A stretch of DNA of 64,000 nt from a bacterium (GTDB lineage Bacteria; Babelota; Babeliae; Babelales; RVW-14). This document shows positions 42,143 through 50,588 of this stretch, one piece after another. The position numbers and the translations under genes were made by a program. The notes beneath the pieces are model-generated. The model saw only the letters and a program-made list of their open reading frames with translations, was not told the origin of the DNA and did not search any database. Location of the stretch: contig CP064957.1 in NCBI GenBank assembly GCA_016699045.1, positions 1,387,128 through 1,451,127 of the forward strand, in the 5' to 3' direction. Numbering within the stretch: position 1 is the stretch's first letter; each line of letters begins with the position of its first letter.

Positions 42143-43114
42143 TTAGAGAGACATAAGTTCGTTCATATAGTCTGATTTTTTGTTTTGAGTTTCTAGCGTA
42201 TCAATAGCTTTTTGCCATTTGATTTCTTGTGCGATTGTTAGAGCGGTGTGCTTAGCAGTATCTCTGATGTTGATGTTAATCTTTGGGTGGCGTAAAAGCA
42301 TAAGAAGGCATCGGAATTCACGTTCTTCTACTGCTCTGTGAAGTGGGGTTTGGCCTACAATATTTATTGCATTTACGTTAATGTTGCGGTGTGCTAGGAG
42401 TTTTTCTACGCAGGCAACGGCACCCGCTTTGACAGCGACATGCAGCGGTGTTATTTTTGCAGCACCACCACTTATATTGATTTCTGCTTCGTGTTGCAGT
42501 AAAAGTTCTACACAATCGGCATGGTTATTGGCGGCAGCATAGTGCAGGGCTGTCCAATCGATTTTGTCTTTTATGTCAGAACGAGCGCCGTTTTTGAGTA
42601 ATACTGCCATGCACTCAACATGTCCTTTGGTTGCTGCCAAGTGGAGGGCGGTTGAGAGTGATGCAGAAGCGCCGGCGATTGGTGCGTTGATAAAAGCTTG
42701 GTGTTGTAACAAGAGTGCTATGCATGTAGCATAGCCAAACCAGGCAGCATGATGCAACGCAGTCCAGCCAGATGGTCCTTGGTCGTTTGCGAGTGCGCCA
42801 TTTTCGAGCAGTATTTTTACGCAGGCGGTATGTCCTTTGTTTATCGCCAAATAAAGCGGCGTGGCACCAAAATTGTCTCTGCAATGAACCGTGGCGTTTC
42901 TTGCCACTAAGTCTCTCATGCAGCCTGGGTGCCCGTTCCATGCGGCATAATGCATGAGTGTGCGTCCATTGGGATCTGTGGCATTGATATCAAAATCGAT
43001 GTCGGCGTCTGCGGAATTGCTGACTGTACTAGTTGCAGGCTCTGCTGCAGGCACAAGTGTGGTGGTCAGTGTTAGAAAGAATAAAAGGAGTGCGCCTTGA
43101 TGTTTGATTATCAT
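42143..43114 (-). CDS. ANK-61: secreted eight-unit ankyrin protein
   Basis: 323 residues: signal peptide (~1-24, ends VPAA), a short Ser/Asp spacer, eight units (RTLMHYAAW, ATPLYLAIN, WTALHHAAW, STALHLAAT, WTALHYAAA, ITPLHVAVK, QTPLHRAVE, HTALTIAQE) and a short end. The start is 7 nt after the ANK-62 stop. Confidence 0.92.
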   Translation of the reverse strand: MIIKHQGALLLFFLTLTTTLVPAAEPATSTVSNSADADIDFDINATDPNGRTLMHYAAWNGHPGCMRDLVARNATVHCRDNFGATPLYLAINKGHTACVKILLENGALANDQGPSGWTALHHAAWFGYATCIALLLQHQAFINAPIAGASASLSTALHLAATKGHVECMAVLLKNGARSDIKDKIDWTALHYAAANNHADCVELLLQHEAEINISGGAAKITPLHVAVKAGAVACVEKLLAHRNINVNAINIVGQTPLHRAVEEREFRCLLMLLRHPKININIRDTAKHTALTIAQEIKWQKAIDTLETQNKKSDYMNELMSL

Positions 43115-43121
43115 GAGTTAC

Positions 43122-43820
43122 TTAATCCATTTTTAATTTTGGTTGGCCGGCACGTTGTTCTTGATAAATTCTTGCTTTTATGAGCATATCGGCGATGTCG
43201 TGATAATCAGCTTCGCGTGCCCAAAATTCTAATTTTTTACTAGAAAAAGTGCTAATGCAGTCAGCATCGCATTCGAGTAGTTTTTCTACGCATGCCGTAT
43301 GGCCGTTTGTTACGGCATAAAAAAGTGGTGTGCGACAGTCTTGGTCGATGGTGTCTGCTTTTGCACCTGCTGCCATGAGAAGAATAATGCAACCAGTATG
43401 ACCGTTTTTACTTGCACAATGCAGAGCTGTTTCAGCAAATCGATTGAGCTTGTCGACTTGCTGATCTTTATGGTGTTGTAATAAAATGGCAAGACAGTCA
43501 ACGTGTCCTTGTTGTGCCGCTAAATGAAGTGGCGTGTATTTGTCATCATCTTTGACGGAGATAGATGCTTGTGCTTGAATGAGTTTTTCAACAATTTTTG
43601 GTTGATTATTTAATGCTGCCAGATGAAGTGGGTAGATACCGCCGATTGCCTTGATATTGACATCTTCGCCGCTGTTTATAAAAGTTTCAACATACGCGAG
43701 GTCGCCCTTCATTGCTGCGTAATGGAGGGGCGTAAAAGGTATTTCAAATGCTGCGTTAACATATGTTGCTTGTATTATGAACAGTGTGAATAAGAATAAT
43801 CTTACTGATATTTTGTTCAT
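43122..43820 (-). CDS. ANK-62: secreted ankyrin-repeat protein
   Basis: 232 residues: signal peptide (MNKISVRLFLFTLFIIQAT), five units (FTPLHYAAM, IYPLHLAAL, YTPLHLAAQ, ETALHCASK, RTPLFYAVT) and a degenerate closing unit. A consensus TATAAT lies 90 nt upstream. Confidence 0.91.
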   Translation of the reverse strand: MNKISVRLFLFTLFIIQATYVNAAFEIPFTPLHYAAMKGDLAYVETFINSGEDVNIKAIGGIYPLHLAALNNQPKIVEKLIQAQASISVKDDDKYTPLHLAAQQGHVDCLAILLQHHKDQQVDKLNRFAETALHCASKNGHTGCIILLMAAGAKADTIDQDCRTPLFYAVTNGHTACVEKLLECDADCISTFSSKKLEFWAREADYHDIADMLIKARIYQEQRAGQPKLKMD

Positions 43821-43907
43821 GTTAAAACTTTCGTGAGGATATTTTTATGGGATGGCACAGTCCCAGGGCACATTCTTATTTGTTCGATCAACGAGTGGTT
43901 CTGATGC

Positions 43908-43916
43908 ATTATACCA
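43908..43916 (-). promoter_or_regulatory. Extended -10 element upstream of ANK-62
   Basis: On the minus strand TGGTATAAT is a perfect extended -10 (TGnTATAAT). No good -35 box is visible at the normal distance, where an A-rich run stands instead. It lies about 90 nt before the ANK-62 start and after ANK-63. Confidence 0.5.
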
Positions 43917-43963
43917 ATTTTTTTTTTTTATCATATTGGTTTGCGTTTAAAGCCCTACTTTTT

Positions 43964-44932
43964 TTACAACGGAGCTGATGAACTTAAACAGTAAGGATAA
44001 TTTTTTGGTACGGTGGTGCGCATGAGTGCGAGTGGTTTAGAAATGGGAGTAATTTGTAATTGTTCGGCTAAGGTAGAACAACATAGATTTCGCTGTCTTT
44101 TTTTGCATTCTGAAAGCCAATCGGCAAAGCACTCTTGATGAAAATCGTGACCGCACCCGAGGCTTGCGCAGACTTCGTTTATATAAAACATATTGTTACA
44201 GAAAAAGCATAGGTCGTTTTCATCTTTATCAACTGATGTTATGGCTGTCGGGCCGAGGTTTCTTACTTCTTTTAAAAGAAGCGCTGCAGCTAGACTGCCA
44301 TATTTGAGGGCAACGTCTTCAGGTGTTTCTTGCTCAGCGCTTGTAGCGTTAAGATTGGCGCCGGCCAAAAGAAGCTTTTGAATGCTGCTTATAGCGCCGT
44401 ATTGAGCAGCAAGATGGAGAGGGGTTAAGTTTTTTTTTGCACAAGCATTAATATCGGTTGATGGGTATTGTGTGAGCGTTTCAATGCAAGCAGTATGATT
44501 TTTTTTTGCTGCTATATGTAATGCAGTGAATCCATAACATTCCGAATTAAATATGCTTAAATTGGGATTGGCGCCTGATTGTAAGAGTATCTCGATGCAA
44601 GCTGGTTGGTTTTGCAGGGCTGCAAAAAATAAAGCCGTAACGCCTTTGGCGTCTTGTGCGTTAAGGTCTATAACGTCAGCACGTAAACGAATGAGTTCTT
44701 GTATGAAAAATGCATGACCAAAAGTTGCGGCAATATGAAGCGGCGTCCAGCGTTTAATGTCTCGTGCGTTAACATCAGCTCCTTGATTAAGTAAATGTTG
44801 TATAACGCCACAATTACCATGTCGTGCAGCTTGATGAAGTTCTGTTGTTTCTTCAGATGAAGCTCCGGGTAAAACAGCTGCTGATGGGATTAAAAAGAGT
44901 ATGAGCAATATTTTGGCAGTATAGTTTTTCAT
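43964..44932 (-). CDS. ANK-63: secreted ankyrin protein with RING-H2-like finger
   Basis: 322 residues; first gene of the array in transcription order. Signal peptide (~1-25), six units (TELHQAARH, WTPLHIAAT, VTALFFAAL, FTALHIAAK, LTPLHLAAQ, ETPEDVALK) and then, at ~245-295, LCFFC followed by GCGHDFHQECFADWL. The CGH-x-F-H-x2-C-x3-W-L core is the hallmark of RING-H2 E3 ligases. The last Cys pair is irregular (ECKKRQRNLCC), so zinc binding may be incomplete. The call rests on the core motif and on the partner ANK-28. Confidence 0.88.
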   Translation of the reverse strand: MKNYTAKILLILFLIPSAAVLPGASSEETTELHQAARHGNCGVIQHLLNQGADVNARDIKRWTPLHIAATFGHAFFIQELIRLRADVIDLNAQDAKGVTALFFAALQNQPACIEILLQSGANPNLSIFNSECYGFTALHIAAKKNHTACIETLTQYPSTDINACAKKNLTPLHLAAQYGAISSIQKLLLAGANLNATSAEQETPEDVALKYGSLAAALLLKEVRNLGPTAITSVDKDENDLCFFCNNMFYINEVCASLGCGHDFHQECFADWLSECKKRQRNLCCSTLAEQLQITPISKPLALMRTTVPKNYPYCLSSSAPL

Positions 44933-44955
44933 TTGGTTTATATCTTTTTGAATGA

Positions 44956-45653
44956 TTAAGAAGGTAAGGTGTTTTCTTTATCTAAGAAGCCAGGGTGTGT
45001 TGTTTTGGGAATGGAATGCTTAGGATATTGTGTGGCTTGCTTTAAAAGAGCTTGTACGTAGAGCGAAGGGTCAGGCATTTTTTTTGATGTTTTTTTTATA
45101 AAAAAAGGACGGAGAGCTTTTCCCAACCCACGATTAGTGACGTGTTTTTTTGTTCTTTTTAAGGTGTTTTCTAGATTTGTTATTTTTGCAATAATTTTTG
45201 CATGTACATTCATTGGTGTTGTGACGAGGCGTAGATAATTATCTATAATTTTTTTTTAGATAATGTTGTTGGAATGATTGAATCCTGGCACAGTAGGGGA
45301 GCGCTTTCCTCTACAATTTTTCTTAAGAGTGGAGAATGGCGATAAAGTGTGATTGTTTCCTCTGTTTCAGAAAGCGTTTCCGTTAATTGATACCAAAAGT
45401 TTATATATTGTTGCTTTTGCTCTTGATTTGTGGTCCTGCTCATTAAAAAAAAGACAAGTTCAAGATTCTTTTTGGTAATGAAATTATTGATGAATGTTGC
45501 TTGTAGTGAATGTTCTGATATTTTTGCTTCTAATTCTTGAATGTAATGTATTATTTGAGCTGGTTCAGTAAGCGTTTTGAGCGGTCCGGTAGCACCATTA
45601 ATGTGAGAGTTAATGAATAAAAAGAAGAGAAAAAATGCAGGCAAGTTTTTCAC
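44956..45653 (-). pseudogene. Secreted protein of unknown family, frameshifted at an A9 tract
   Basis: The ATG at 45653 gives a signal peptide (MKNLPAFFLFFLFINSHI) and a helical protein that stops at 45243 with LSKKKL (136 residues). At the A9 run 45249-45257 one further A would carry the frame on as KKKIIDNYLRLVTTP and then, unbroken, through NVHAKIIAKITNLE to 44956, about 230 residues. The second half is very basic. The long homopolymer makes slippage, phase variation or a sequencing error all plausible. It has no ankyrin repeats and I do not recognise the family. Confidence 0.7.
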
Positions 45654-45736
45654 GGGATTGTCCCTTGGTAAATTATTTTTTATAAATTAATTTAAAATTT
45701 AATAGTAATCAAAGATTGTGCAATGAGGCAAAAAAA

Positions 45737-45819
45737 GGGACAAAATACAGAACCTTTATACCCCTGCTGCTTCCTTCCGGATCTGACAGATTGTGTACAA
45801 AGATTACTTATTTTGTCCC
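45737..45819 (-). ncRNA. ffs: Bacterial 4.5S SRP RNA
   Basis: The minus strand contains TCCGGAAGGAAGCAGC, the invariant helix-8 core of the small signal recognition particle RNA (GGAA tetraloop and Ffh-binding internal loops). The ends GGGACAAAATA and TATTTTGTCCC pair perfectly, which defines an 83-nt hairpin RNA. It is followed by a TTTTTTTG run at 45736-45730 that would terminate it. It acts with Ffh in co-translational targeting to the membrane. Confidence 0.95.
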
Positions 45820-45923
45820 AAGCTTTTTAATGCTTACTAAATTTCTTGCTCAAGTGGCAGCCCTCCTACGCGTTGCTATGCAACTTGCTTCGAATGGCAT
45901 ACTTCGCTTGAGAAAATGTCCGC

Positions 45924-45956
45924 GCCATACGAAGCTTCGAAAGAGCGAAGTATGGC
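45924..45956. repeat. Palindromic element at the tRNA-Ser 3' end
   Basis: GCCATAC and GTATGGC form a 7-bp outer stem, with GAAGCTTC and TTCG/CGAA inside. A related CATACTTCGC copy lies at about 45899-45908, and CTCAAG/CTTGAG pair across 45852-45911. The element overlaps the CCA end of the tRNA. It may serve as a terminator or processing hairpin, or be a small dispersed repeat. Confidence 0.5.
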
Positions 45957-46044
45957 GGAGAGAGAGGGATTCGAACCCTCGATGCCCCTTTCAGGACATA
46001 CATGATTTCCAATCATGCGCTTTCGGCCACTCAGCCATCTCTCC
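45953..46044 (-). tRNA. tRNA-Ser(GGA)
   Basis: The minus strand begins GGAGAGATGGCTGAGTGGCC and folds into a class II tRNA. The acceptor stem GGAGAGA pairs with TCTCTCC, the anticodon loop TTGGAAA reads GGA (UCC/UCU Ser codons), a long variable arm (TGTCCTGAAAGGGGCA region) is present, and the T-arm is GAGGGTTCGAATCCCTC. The CCA end is encoded. Confidence 0.95.
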
Positions 46045-46064
46045 CGAAATAAACTTCTAGAAGC

Positions 46065-46922
46065 TTATTTTTTCATTGGAGCACGAGAAAGAGGCTTCTT
46101 GATTACTTCTACTTTTGCGGTGTTACCAACAATTTCGTCTTCTTCCTCAAGAACAGCGATCAACTCTGGTGCTACTTCTTCTTTTGGTGCAGCTTCTACT
46201 TTTACTATTTTTTTAGCAATTTTTTCATTGCCTTTATTTTCCTTGAATTCTTTTACGCCTTCTTCGATCTTTGCTTGCAAATACTCAAGTACGAAACGAA
46301 TGGACTTTGGAGAATCATCGTTTGCAGGAATAACAAAGTTAATGCCTGTTGGATCTGTGTTTGTATCAACCAATGACACAATAGGAATACCCAAGCGTGA
46401 AGCTTCTTTAATTGCTGACTGTTCTCTGCCTGCATCAACAACAATCAAGCCTGCTGGTGGGTAAGACAATTCAATGATACCGCCAACGTTCTTTTCAAGC
46501 CGTTCGATTTCTTTTTGAATCATAACGAGCTCTTTTTTTGTGTAGTGCACGGTAGGCTTTGCCATAACATCGCGCAAATGAAGGAGGCGTGTAATAGCTT
46601 TTTTAACTTGATCAAAGTTGCTCAAGGTTCCACCGATCCAACGATGAATAACCCACGGCATGCGCAACTTGGTTGCAATTTCTTGAACAATTTTTTGTGC
46701 AGGTTTTTTTGTGCCGATCCACAAAAATGAACCACCTTCGGCGGCAAGTTTTTTCAACTCAGCGCCCGTTTTTTCCAACAAAAAAGCTGTTTTTGAAATA
46801 TCAATCAAGTGGACGTGATTTTTTGATCCCCAAATGTAAGGACGCATGTTTGGCGACCAACGTGAGGTTTTGTGGCCAAAATGGAGGCCAGCTTTGAGCA
46901 TATCTTTTAAATCGATGTTCAT
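46065..46922 (-). CDS. rpsB: 30S ribosomal protein S2
   Basis: 285 residues. LKAGLHFGHKTSRWSPNMRP, FLWIGTKKPAQKIV and HRWIGGTLSNF are S2 signatures. S2 binds late on the 30S head-body junction and is needed to hold S1. The family is usually about 230-260 residues; here a Lys/Glu/Val-rich tail of ~50 residues (VEAAPKEEVAPELIAVLEEE, then LSRAPMKK) extends the end. The usual partner tsf is not next to it; tRNA-Ser follows instead. Confidence 0.97.
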   Translation of the reverse strand: MNIDLKDMLKAGLHFGHKTSRWSPNMRPYIWGSKNHVHLIDISKTAFLLEKTGAELKKLAAEGGSFLWIGTKKPAQKIVQEIATKLRMPWVIHRWIGGTLSNFDQVKKAITRLLHLRDVMAKPTVHYTKKELVMIQKEIERLEKNVGGIIELSYPPAGLIVVDAGREQSAIKEASRLGIPIVSLVDTNTDPTGINFVIPANDDSPKSIRFVLEYLQAKIEEGVKEFKENKGNEKIAKKIVKVEAAPKEEVAPELIAVLEEEDEIVGNTAKVEVIKKPLSRAPMKK

Positions 46923-46961
46923 AAAATCCTTCTGCGGGTTATAGTTATTGTTTCTCTAGGT

Positions 46962-46979
46962 GCCTTTTTTTAAAAAGGC
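46962..46979. terminator. Possible terminator between the translocase gene and rpsB
   Basis: GCCTTTTTTTAAAAAGGC is fully self-complementary and A/T-rich, 106 nt past the end of the translocase gene. The loop would be tiny, so the call is weak. Confidence 0.35.
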
Positions 46980-47084
46980 GTAACCACCCGTCAAAAAAGA
47001 AACAAGGTTTAATTGTAATAAATACATAAAAAATGACTATAATAATGCTCTCAATTCTATCAGAAATAAGCCGAAGATCAAGAT

Positions 47085-48473
47085 TTATCTCTTTTTTGTG
47101 CCGATAACTTCATTGTTTTTAATTGTTCGTGCATAACGTCGGCCTAAGAAAAAGACTACTACCAGGTAAAAACCGCTAATGGCAATTGAAAAAATGGCGT
47201 TGGTTCGAACGCACAAAAGAGGATTGTTTGTTATTGAAATCAAACTAAACGTTGATCCTGAGAACTTTGAAAACGTTTTGCCGAATGACTCAATCCAAGC
47301 TTTTGATTTAAATTGAATATCTTTAATGGTTGGAATGTATAAAATTTCGCGCACTGGTTGATTAAAGCCGTAATTGAGTGCGCGCAAAATAACCATGATA
47401 AAAAAGGTAACTTTGAGTGATGGCCAGACGAGGATAATGAACGAAAGAAGGCCAAGAACCAGGGGCGTAATCATGAGGCATGCGCGAACGCCAATTTTTT
47501 GAAGCAATTTTGAGGTTCCAAAAAAAGCAAAACAGAAAGCACAAGTTTGGAAAGTTGCCGTAAAAATAAACATAAATGAGCTCATTGAGCCAATGTGATT
47601 GTTCATTTCAATCGACATTAAGACTTGCATTTGATATTCAAAAATAATAGCGATAATTTCCATACTGTACAAAATAGCGAAAATTCCCAAAACATATGGC
47701 TCGGTAATCATCAGGCGCAAGCCCTCAAAAATACCGGGTTTTTTAAGTTGCTTTTCATGCTTTTTTTCGTCAATAAAAGCTGCCTGATAGCCATGCAAGT
47801 AAGATTCGGGAACCTTTTTTATGATCAAGTGTACAAAAATGATACTACAAAAAAGAAATATCCCTGCTCCTGCCGTGAGCAAAGGAATTGAAACGTTATC
47901 GCTCAGCCCTGAACAGCGTGTAAGGACGAGAGCGAGAAGTGGGGACGCGATGCCGCCGACTTTTGAGGTGGCAACAATGATACCATACCCCTTTTCGGCA
48001 AAAATTGGCGTGCAGATGGAATTAACAAAACTCCAAAAGGTACTTACGATAAGCGCTGAATACATATCCATAAAGATTTCAAAGCCCCAGCCAAGAAATC
48101 GATAAGGACTTGTATGTGTGTTGGCAACGCCAATGGTGGGGTGTGCCAATAGTACTGCAAAAATAAGGCTTAAAGCTACGTAGATGCCAAGAATAGTGTA
48201 AACAATCTGATGATGCTTTAGTTTGTTAACTAATTTTGCATAACCAATCATAGCAGGAAACATAATGCCGAACGCGATAAATCTGGTCATCGGCTGGTAT
48301 TCCTTGCCAACCAATCCTAAAAAAATTGATGTTTTGAGAGAGCGAAGAATAGAGTATGACGCTATGATAAAGAAAAAAGCAAGGGAGAGTAGAAATAATT
48401 TCTGTATTTCATGGGCATCAAATTGTAACTTTTTTCCCAGTTTAAAAAGTGTGTTTTTTATAAACATAAACAA
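47085..48473 (-). CDS. ATP/ADP-type nucleotide translocase, copy 1
   Basis: 462 residues with about 11-12 membrane segments. The start (HEIQKLFLLSLAFFFIIASY, then SILRSLKTSIF) and STFWSFVNSICTPIFAEKGYG match the plastid and intracellular-bacteria NTT/Tlc family, which exchanges host ATP for ADP or imports nucleotides. ALNYGFNQPVREILYIPT is the typical late motif. It follows copy 2 by 61 nt on the same strand, so the two are probably co-transcribed. Substrate (ATP/ADP exchange versus net nucleotide import) cannot be told from sequence by eye. Confidence 0.93.
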   Translation of the reverse strand: MFMFIKNTLFKLGKKLQFDAHEIQKLFLLSLAFFFIIASYSILRSLKTSIFLGLVGKEYQPMTRFIAFGIMFPAMIGYAKLVNKLKHHQIVYTILGIYVALSLIFAVLLAHPTIGVANTHTSPYRFLGWGFEIFMDMYSALIVSTFWSFVNSICTPIFAEKGYGIIVATSKVGGIASPLLALVLTRCSGLSDNVSIPLLTAGAGIFLFCSIIFVHLIIKKVPESYLHGYQAAFIDEKKHEKQLKKPGIFEGLRLMITEPYVLGIFAILYSMEIIAIIFEYQMQVLMSIEMNNHIGSMSSFMFIFTATFQTCAFCFAFFGTSKLLQKIGVRACLMITPLVLGLLSFIILVWPSLKVTFFIMVILRALNYGFNQPVREILYIPTIKDIQFKSKAWIESFGKTFSKFSGSTFSLISITNNPLLCVRTNAIFSIAISGFYLVVVFFLGRRYARTIKNNEVIGTKKR

Positions 48474-48534
48474 TGGACTCTTATAAACATAAGCGATGCG
48501 CTCCCTTTTGGTGCTTTTTTTATTGTTGCCTATT

Positions 48535-49959
48535 CTACTGCTTTGTTTCTTCTGTTTGTCCGATAATACGATTGTTGTCGATAGCGCTTTGTAAAGTTCT
48601 ACCTAAAAAGTAGGTAACTATGAGCCAAAGACTTGTTAAGCCAATACTGAAAGCGATGCTTGAAATTAAAGCGAGGGTTGGCGCAAAGCTTTGTAATGTT
48701 AAATTAAAGAAAGATCCGCAACCCTTAGCGATACGAGAACCAAATGCGTCGTTCCATGTTTTTGCTTTAAATTTAATATCTTTGGTTGTTGGGATATACA
48801 AAACTTCGCGGGTTGGGTGGTTAAGTGCGTAGTTAAAAGCACGCAAGCCAATCAAGGTGCCAAACAATACCCATCCTTGTGGAAAGATAAAAGTTGTGGC
48901 AAGCATGATTAAACAAATGAGCGGGAAGGCAAATAGGGACATTCTAATGCCCAAAATGCGCAAGAGAGGCGTGGTGCCAAACAAGCTGATACACAAACCA
49001 ATGCCGTTCATCATAAAGAAGTAAAGAGCGTAAAATGCGGTCATGGAACCAATTGAAGGATGAGCGCTTTCTGCGCGCATCATAACTAAATAGTCAAAAA
49101 TGGCGATGATAATTTCATAAAAAAAGACCAGCGAAAAAATGCCCATGACATAAGAGCTTTTGAGCATGATGGTAAGCCCATCAAAAGCGCTGGTAATAGA
49201 ATTGACAAGTTTTTTAATTGTTGATTGAGGTACTGTTTTTTCAATATCTTTATGTTTTTCAAGCTGGTAAACCTTCTCGTAGCCATGCATAATGCTTTCT
49301 GGAACTTTTTTTACCAGGAAGTAAATGCAGCCAGCTGCGGCAAAAAGCATGCCGCTACCAATGAGCAGTGCGTTAGGAATAATGGCTAGTTGCATGTCGG
49401 CTGTTGCGTGAGTTAGGACTAAATAGAGGGTTGCTGCGGTGACCATACCGCCAATCTTTGAGCCTGAAACAAAAAAGCCATAATAATATTTAGCATCGTT
49501 AGCATTGTTTACCGAGTCGGCAAATGACCAAAAGGTTGTTGAAAGAAAGGCATCGAAGCTTTCCATAAAGAAATAGAAAAGCCAGCCGATGTAGCGACTT
49601 GGGCCGGTGTCGGTATTGCCAATGCCGTAAACTGGATGAGAAATGAAGTAGAAAAAAAACAAGCCGCCAAGGCCGTGTGTGATGGTAAAAAAGTAGAGAA
49701 GATGGTGGCGTCTGAGCCAGTCGACAAGTTTTGAGTAGAGAAGGATGAGTGGAATCAAGAAAAGAAGGGCAGAAATTTTAGCGAAGGGAACCGAGCTTGT
49801 ACCAACTATTTTTCCAAATAGCGAGTATTTCAGTGGTTTCCAAATAACGTGACAGGCCATTAAAAAAAAGTACGTTGCAGATAGGAGCAAAATCTTGAGC
49901 ATGAATTCTCGTTTAATGCCCCATAATTTATATAACTTGCCTGAAAACTTTTCTTGCAT
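48535..49959 (-). CDS. ATP/ADP-type nucleotide translocase, copy 2
   Basis: 474 residues, paralog of the downstream copy with the same motifs (CHVIWKPLKYSLFGKIVG, STTFWSFADSVNNANDAKYY, RAFNYALNHPTREVLYIPT). The two are clearly diverged, so they may differ in substrate. The soluble loop between the middle helices (EKHKDIEKTVPQSTIKKLV) is longer here. It is the first gene of the pair. Confidence 0.93.
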   Translation of the reverse strand: MQEKFSGKLYKLWGIKREFMLKILLLSATYFFLMACHVIWKPLKYSLFGKIVGTSSVPFAKISALLFLIPLILLYSKLVDWLRRHHLLYFFTITHGLGGLFFFYFISHPVYGIGNTDTGPSRYIGWLFYFFMESFDAFLSTTFWSFADSVNNANDAKYYYGFFVSGSKIGGMVTAATLYLVLTHATADMQLAIIPNALLIGSGMLFAAAGCIYFLVKKVPESIMHGYEKVYQLEKHKDIEKTVPQSTIKKLVNSITSAFDGLTIMLKSSYVMGIFSLVFFYEIIIAIFDYLVMMRAESAHPSIGSMTAFYALYFFMMNGIGLCISLFGTTPLLRILGIRMSLFAFPLICLIMLATTFIFPQGWVLFGTLIGLRAFNYALNHPTREVLYIPTTKDIKFKAKTWNDAFGSRIAKGCGSFFNLTLQSFAPTLALISSIAFSIGLTSLWLIVTYFLGRTLQSAIDNNRIIGQTEETKQ

Positions 49960-50346
49960 GATTACTCCATAAAAAAGTGATTAGTGGTAACAATTTGGTA
50001 ATGCCTGTTTTTTCTATCTGTTAAGAAAAACGGAGAACAACAAGATACCTGACTTAACAAAAAATAAAAATAAAATTTATAAAAATTTTTTATGATTAAA
50101 AATAATGCAGAGAAAAAGATACAAGGCGAGTGCGCATTTGTGTTGTGTAGCGGCGTGTTTAAGTGAGGTTGGTGAGGTGAAAATGTGTGTGTATATGTGC
50201 CGGTGGTCACAACAAGATCTTTGTTAAACTCGCGGTACTTATCAAACTTCATCATTTGGGTAGCGAAATTAAATAAAAGGGCCTGTAAGTCCTGTATTTT
50301 CTGCTATTTTTCAGTATAAAGTTCTCAGGTAGAAAGTCAATTAGCA

Positions 50347-50364
50347 AACTTAATGAATTAAGTT
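50347..50364. promoter_or_regulatory. Perfect palindrome upstream of lon, possible operator
   Basis: AACTTAATGAATTAAGTT is an 8-bp perfect inverted repeat around a GA centre, about 225 nt before the lon ATG. Repressor sites often look like this, but A/T-rich palindromes also arise by chance. Confidence 0.35.
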
Positions 50365-50511
50365 GAGTGTGATTGATTTTTGGCCCCTGATGACTCGCTC
50401 GTTACAAATAGAATAGTATTCTGCTATTTTGCTGGTTTTTTGGTGAGTGGAGTTTTTGCTTTTTGATTGATTTAGTCGTTTTTGTGGCGTATTTACAAGC
50501 GTATGTTATTG

Positions 50512-50541
50512 TTGTAAAATCATAAGGCTCGAGCGTATTTA
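50512..50541 (+). promoter_or_regulatory. Predicted promoter of lon
   Basis: TTGTAA (50512-50517) and TATTTA (50536-50541) with an 18-nt spacer, about 50 nt before the ATG. The -35 box is the same TTGTAA as in the dnaX, ANK-52 and ANK-58 candidates. I see no CIRCE-like heat-shock element. Confidence 0.45.
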
Positions 50542-50588
50542 GAACGTATGTTGATTACTAAAACTACTAAATTTGATAAGAATAAAAC

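Larger units (their letters stand above)
49960..50588. other. 629-base divergent intergenic region between translocase and lon
   Basis: No convincing gene. A 97-codon minus-strand frame (49962-50255) has odd composition and no family resemblance. The region holds a perfect palindrome (50347-50364) and a lon promoter candidate (50512-50541). Near the latter, a short motif like [GA]CGTAT[GT]T occurs three times, between about 50499 and 50551. Confidence 0.6.

Noticed and set aside
322..44932. The array as part of a large DNA virus (pox- or mimivirus-like ankyrin clusters)
   Set aside because: Bacterial signal peptides, ribosome sites, ffs, tRNA-Ser, rpsB, lon and dnaX surround it on both sides.
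49962..50255. A 97-codon minus-strand ORF between translocase and lon
   Set aside because: Odd composition, no family motif, no good ribosome site, and it overlaps the likely control region.
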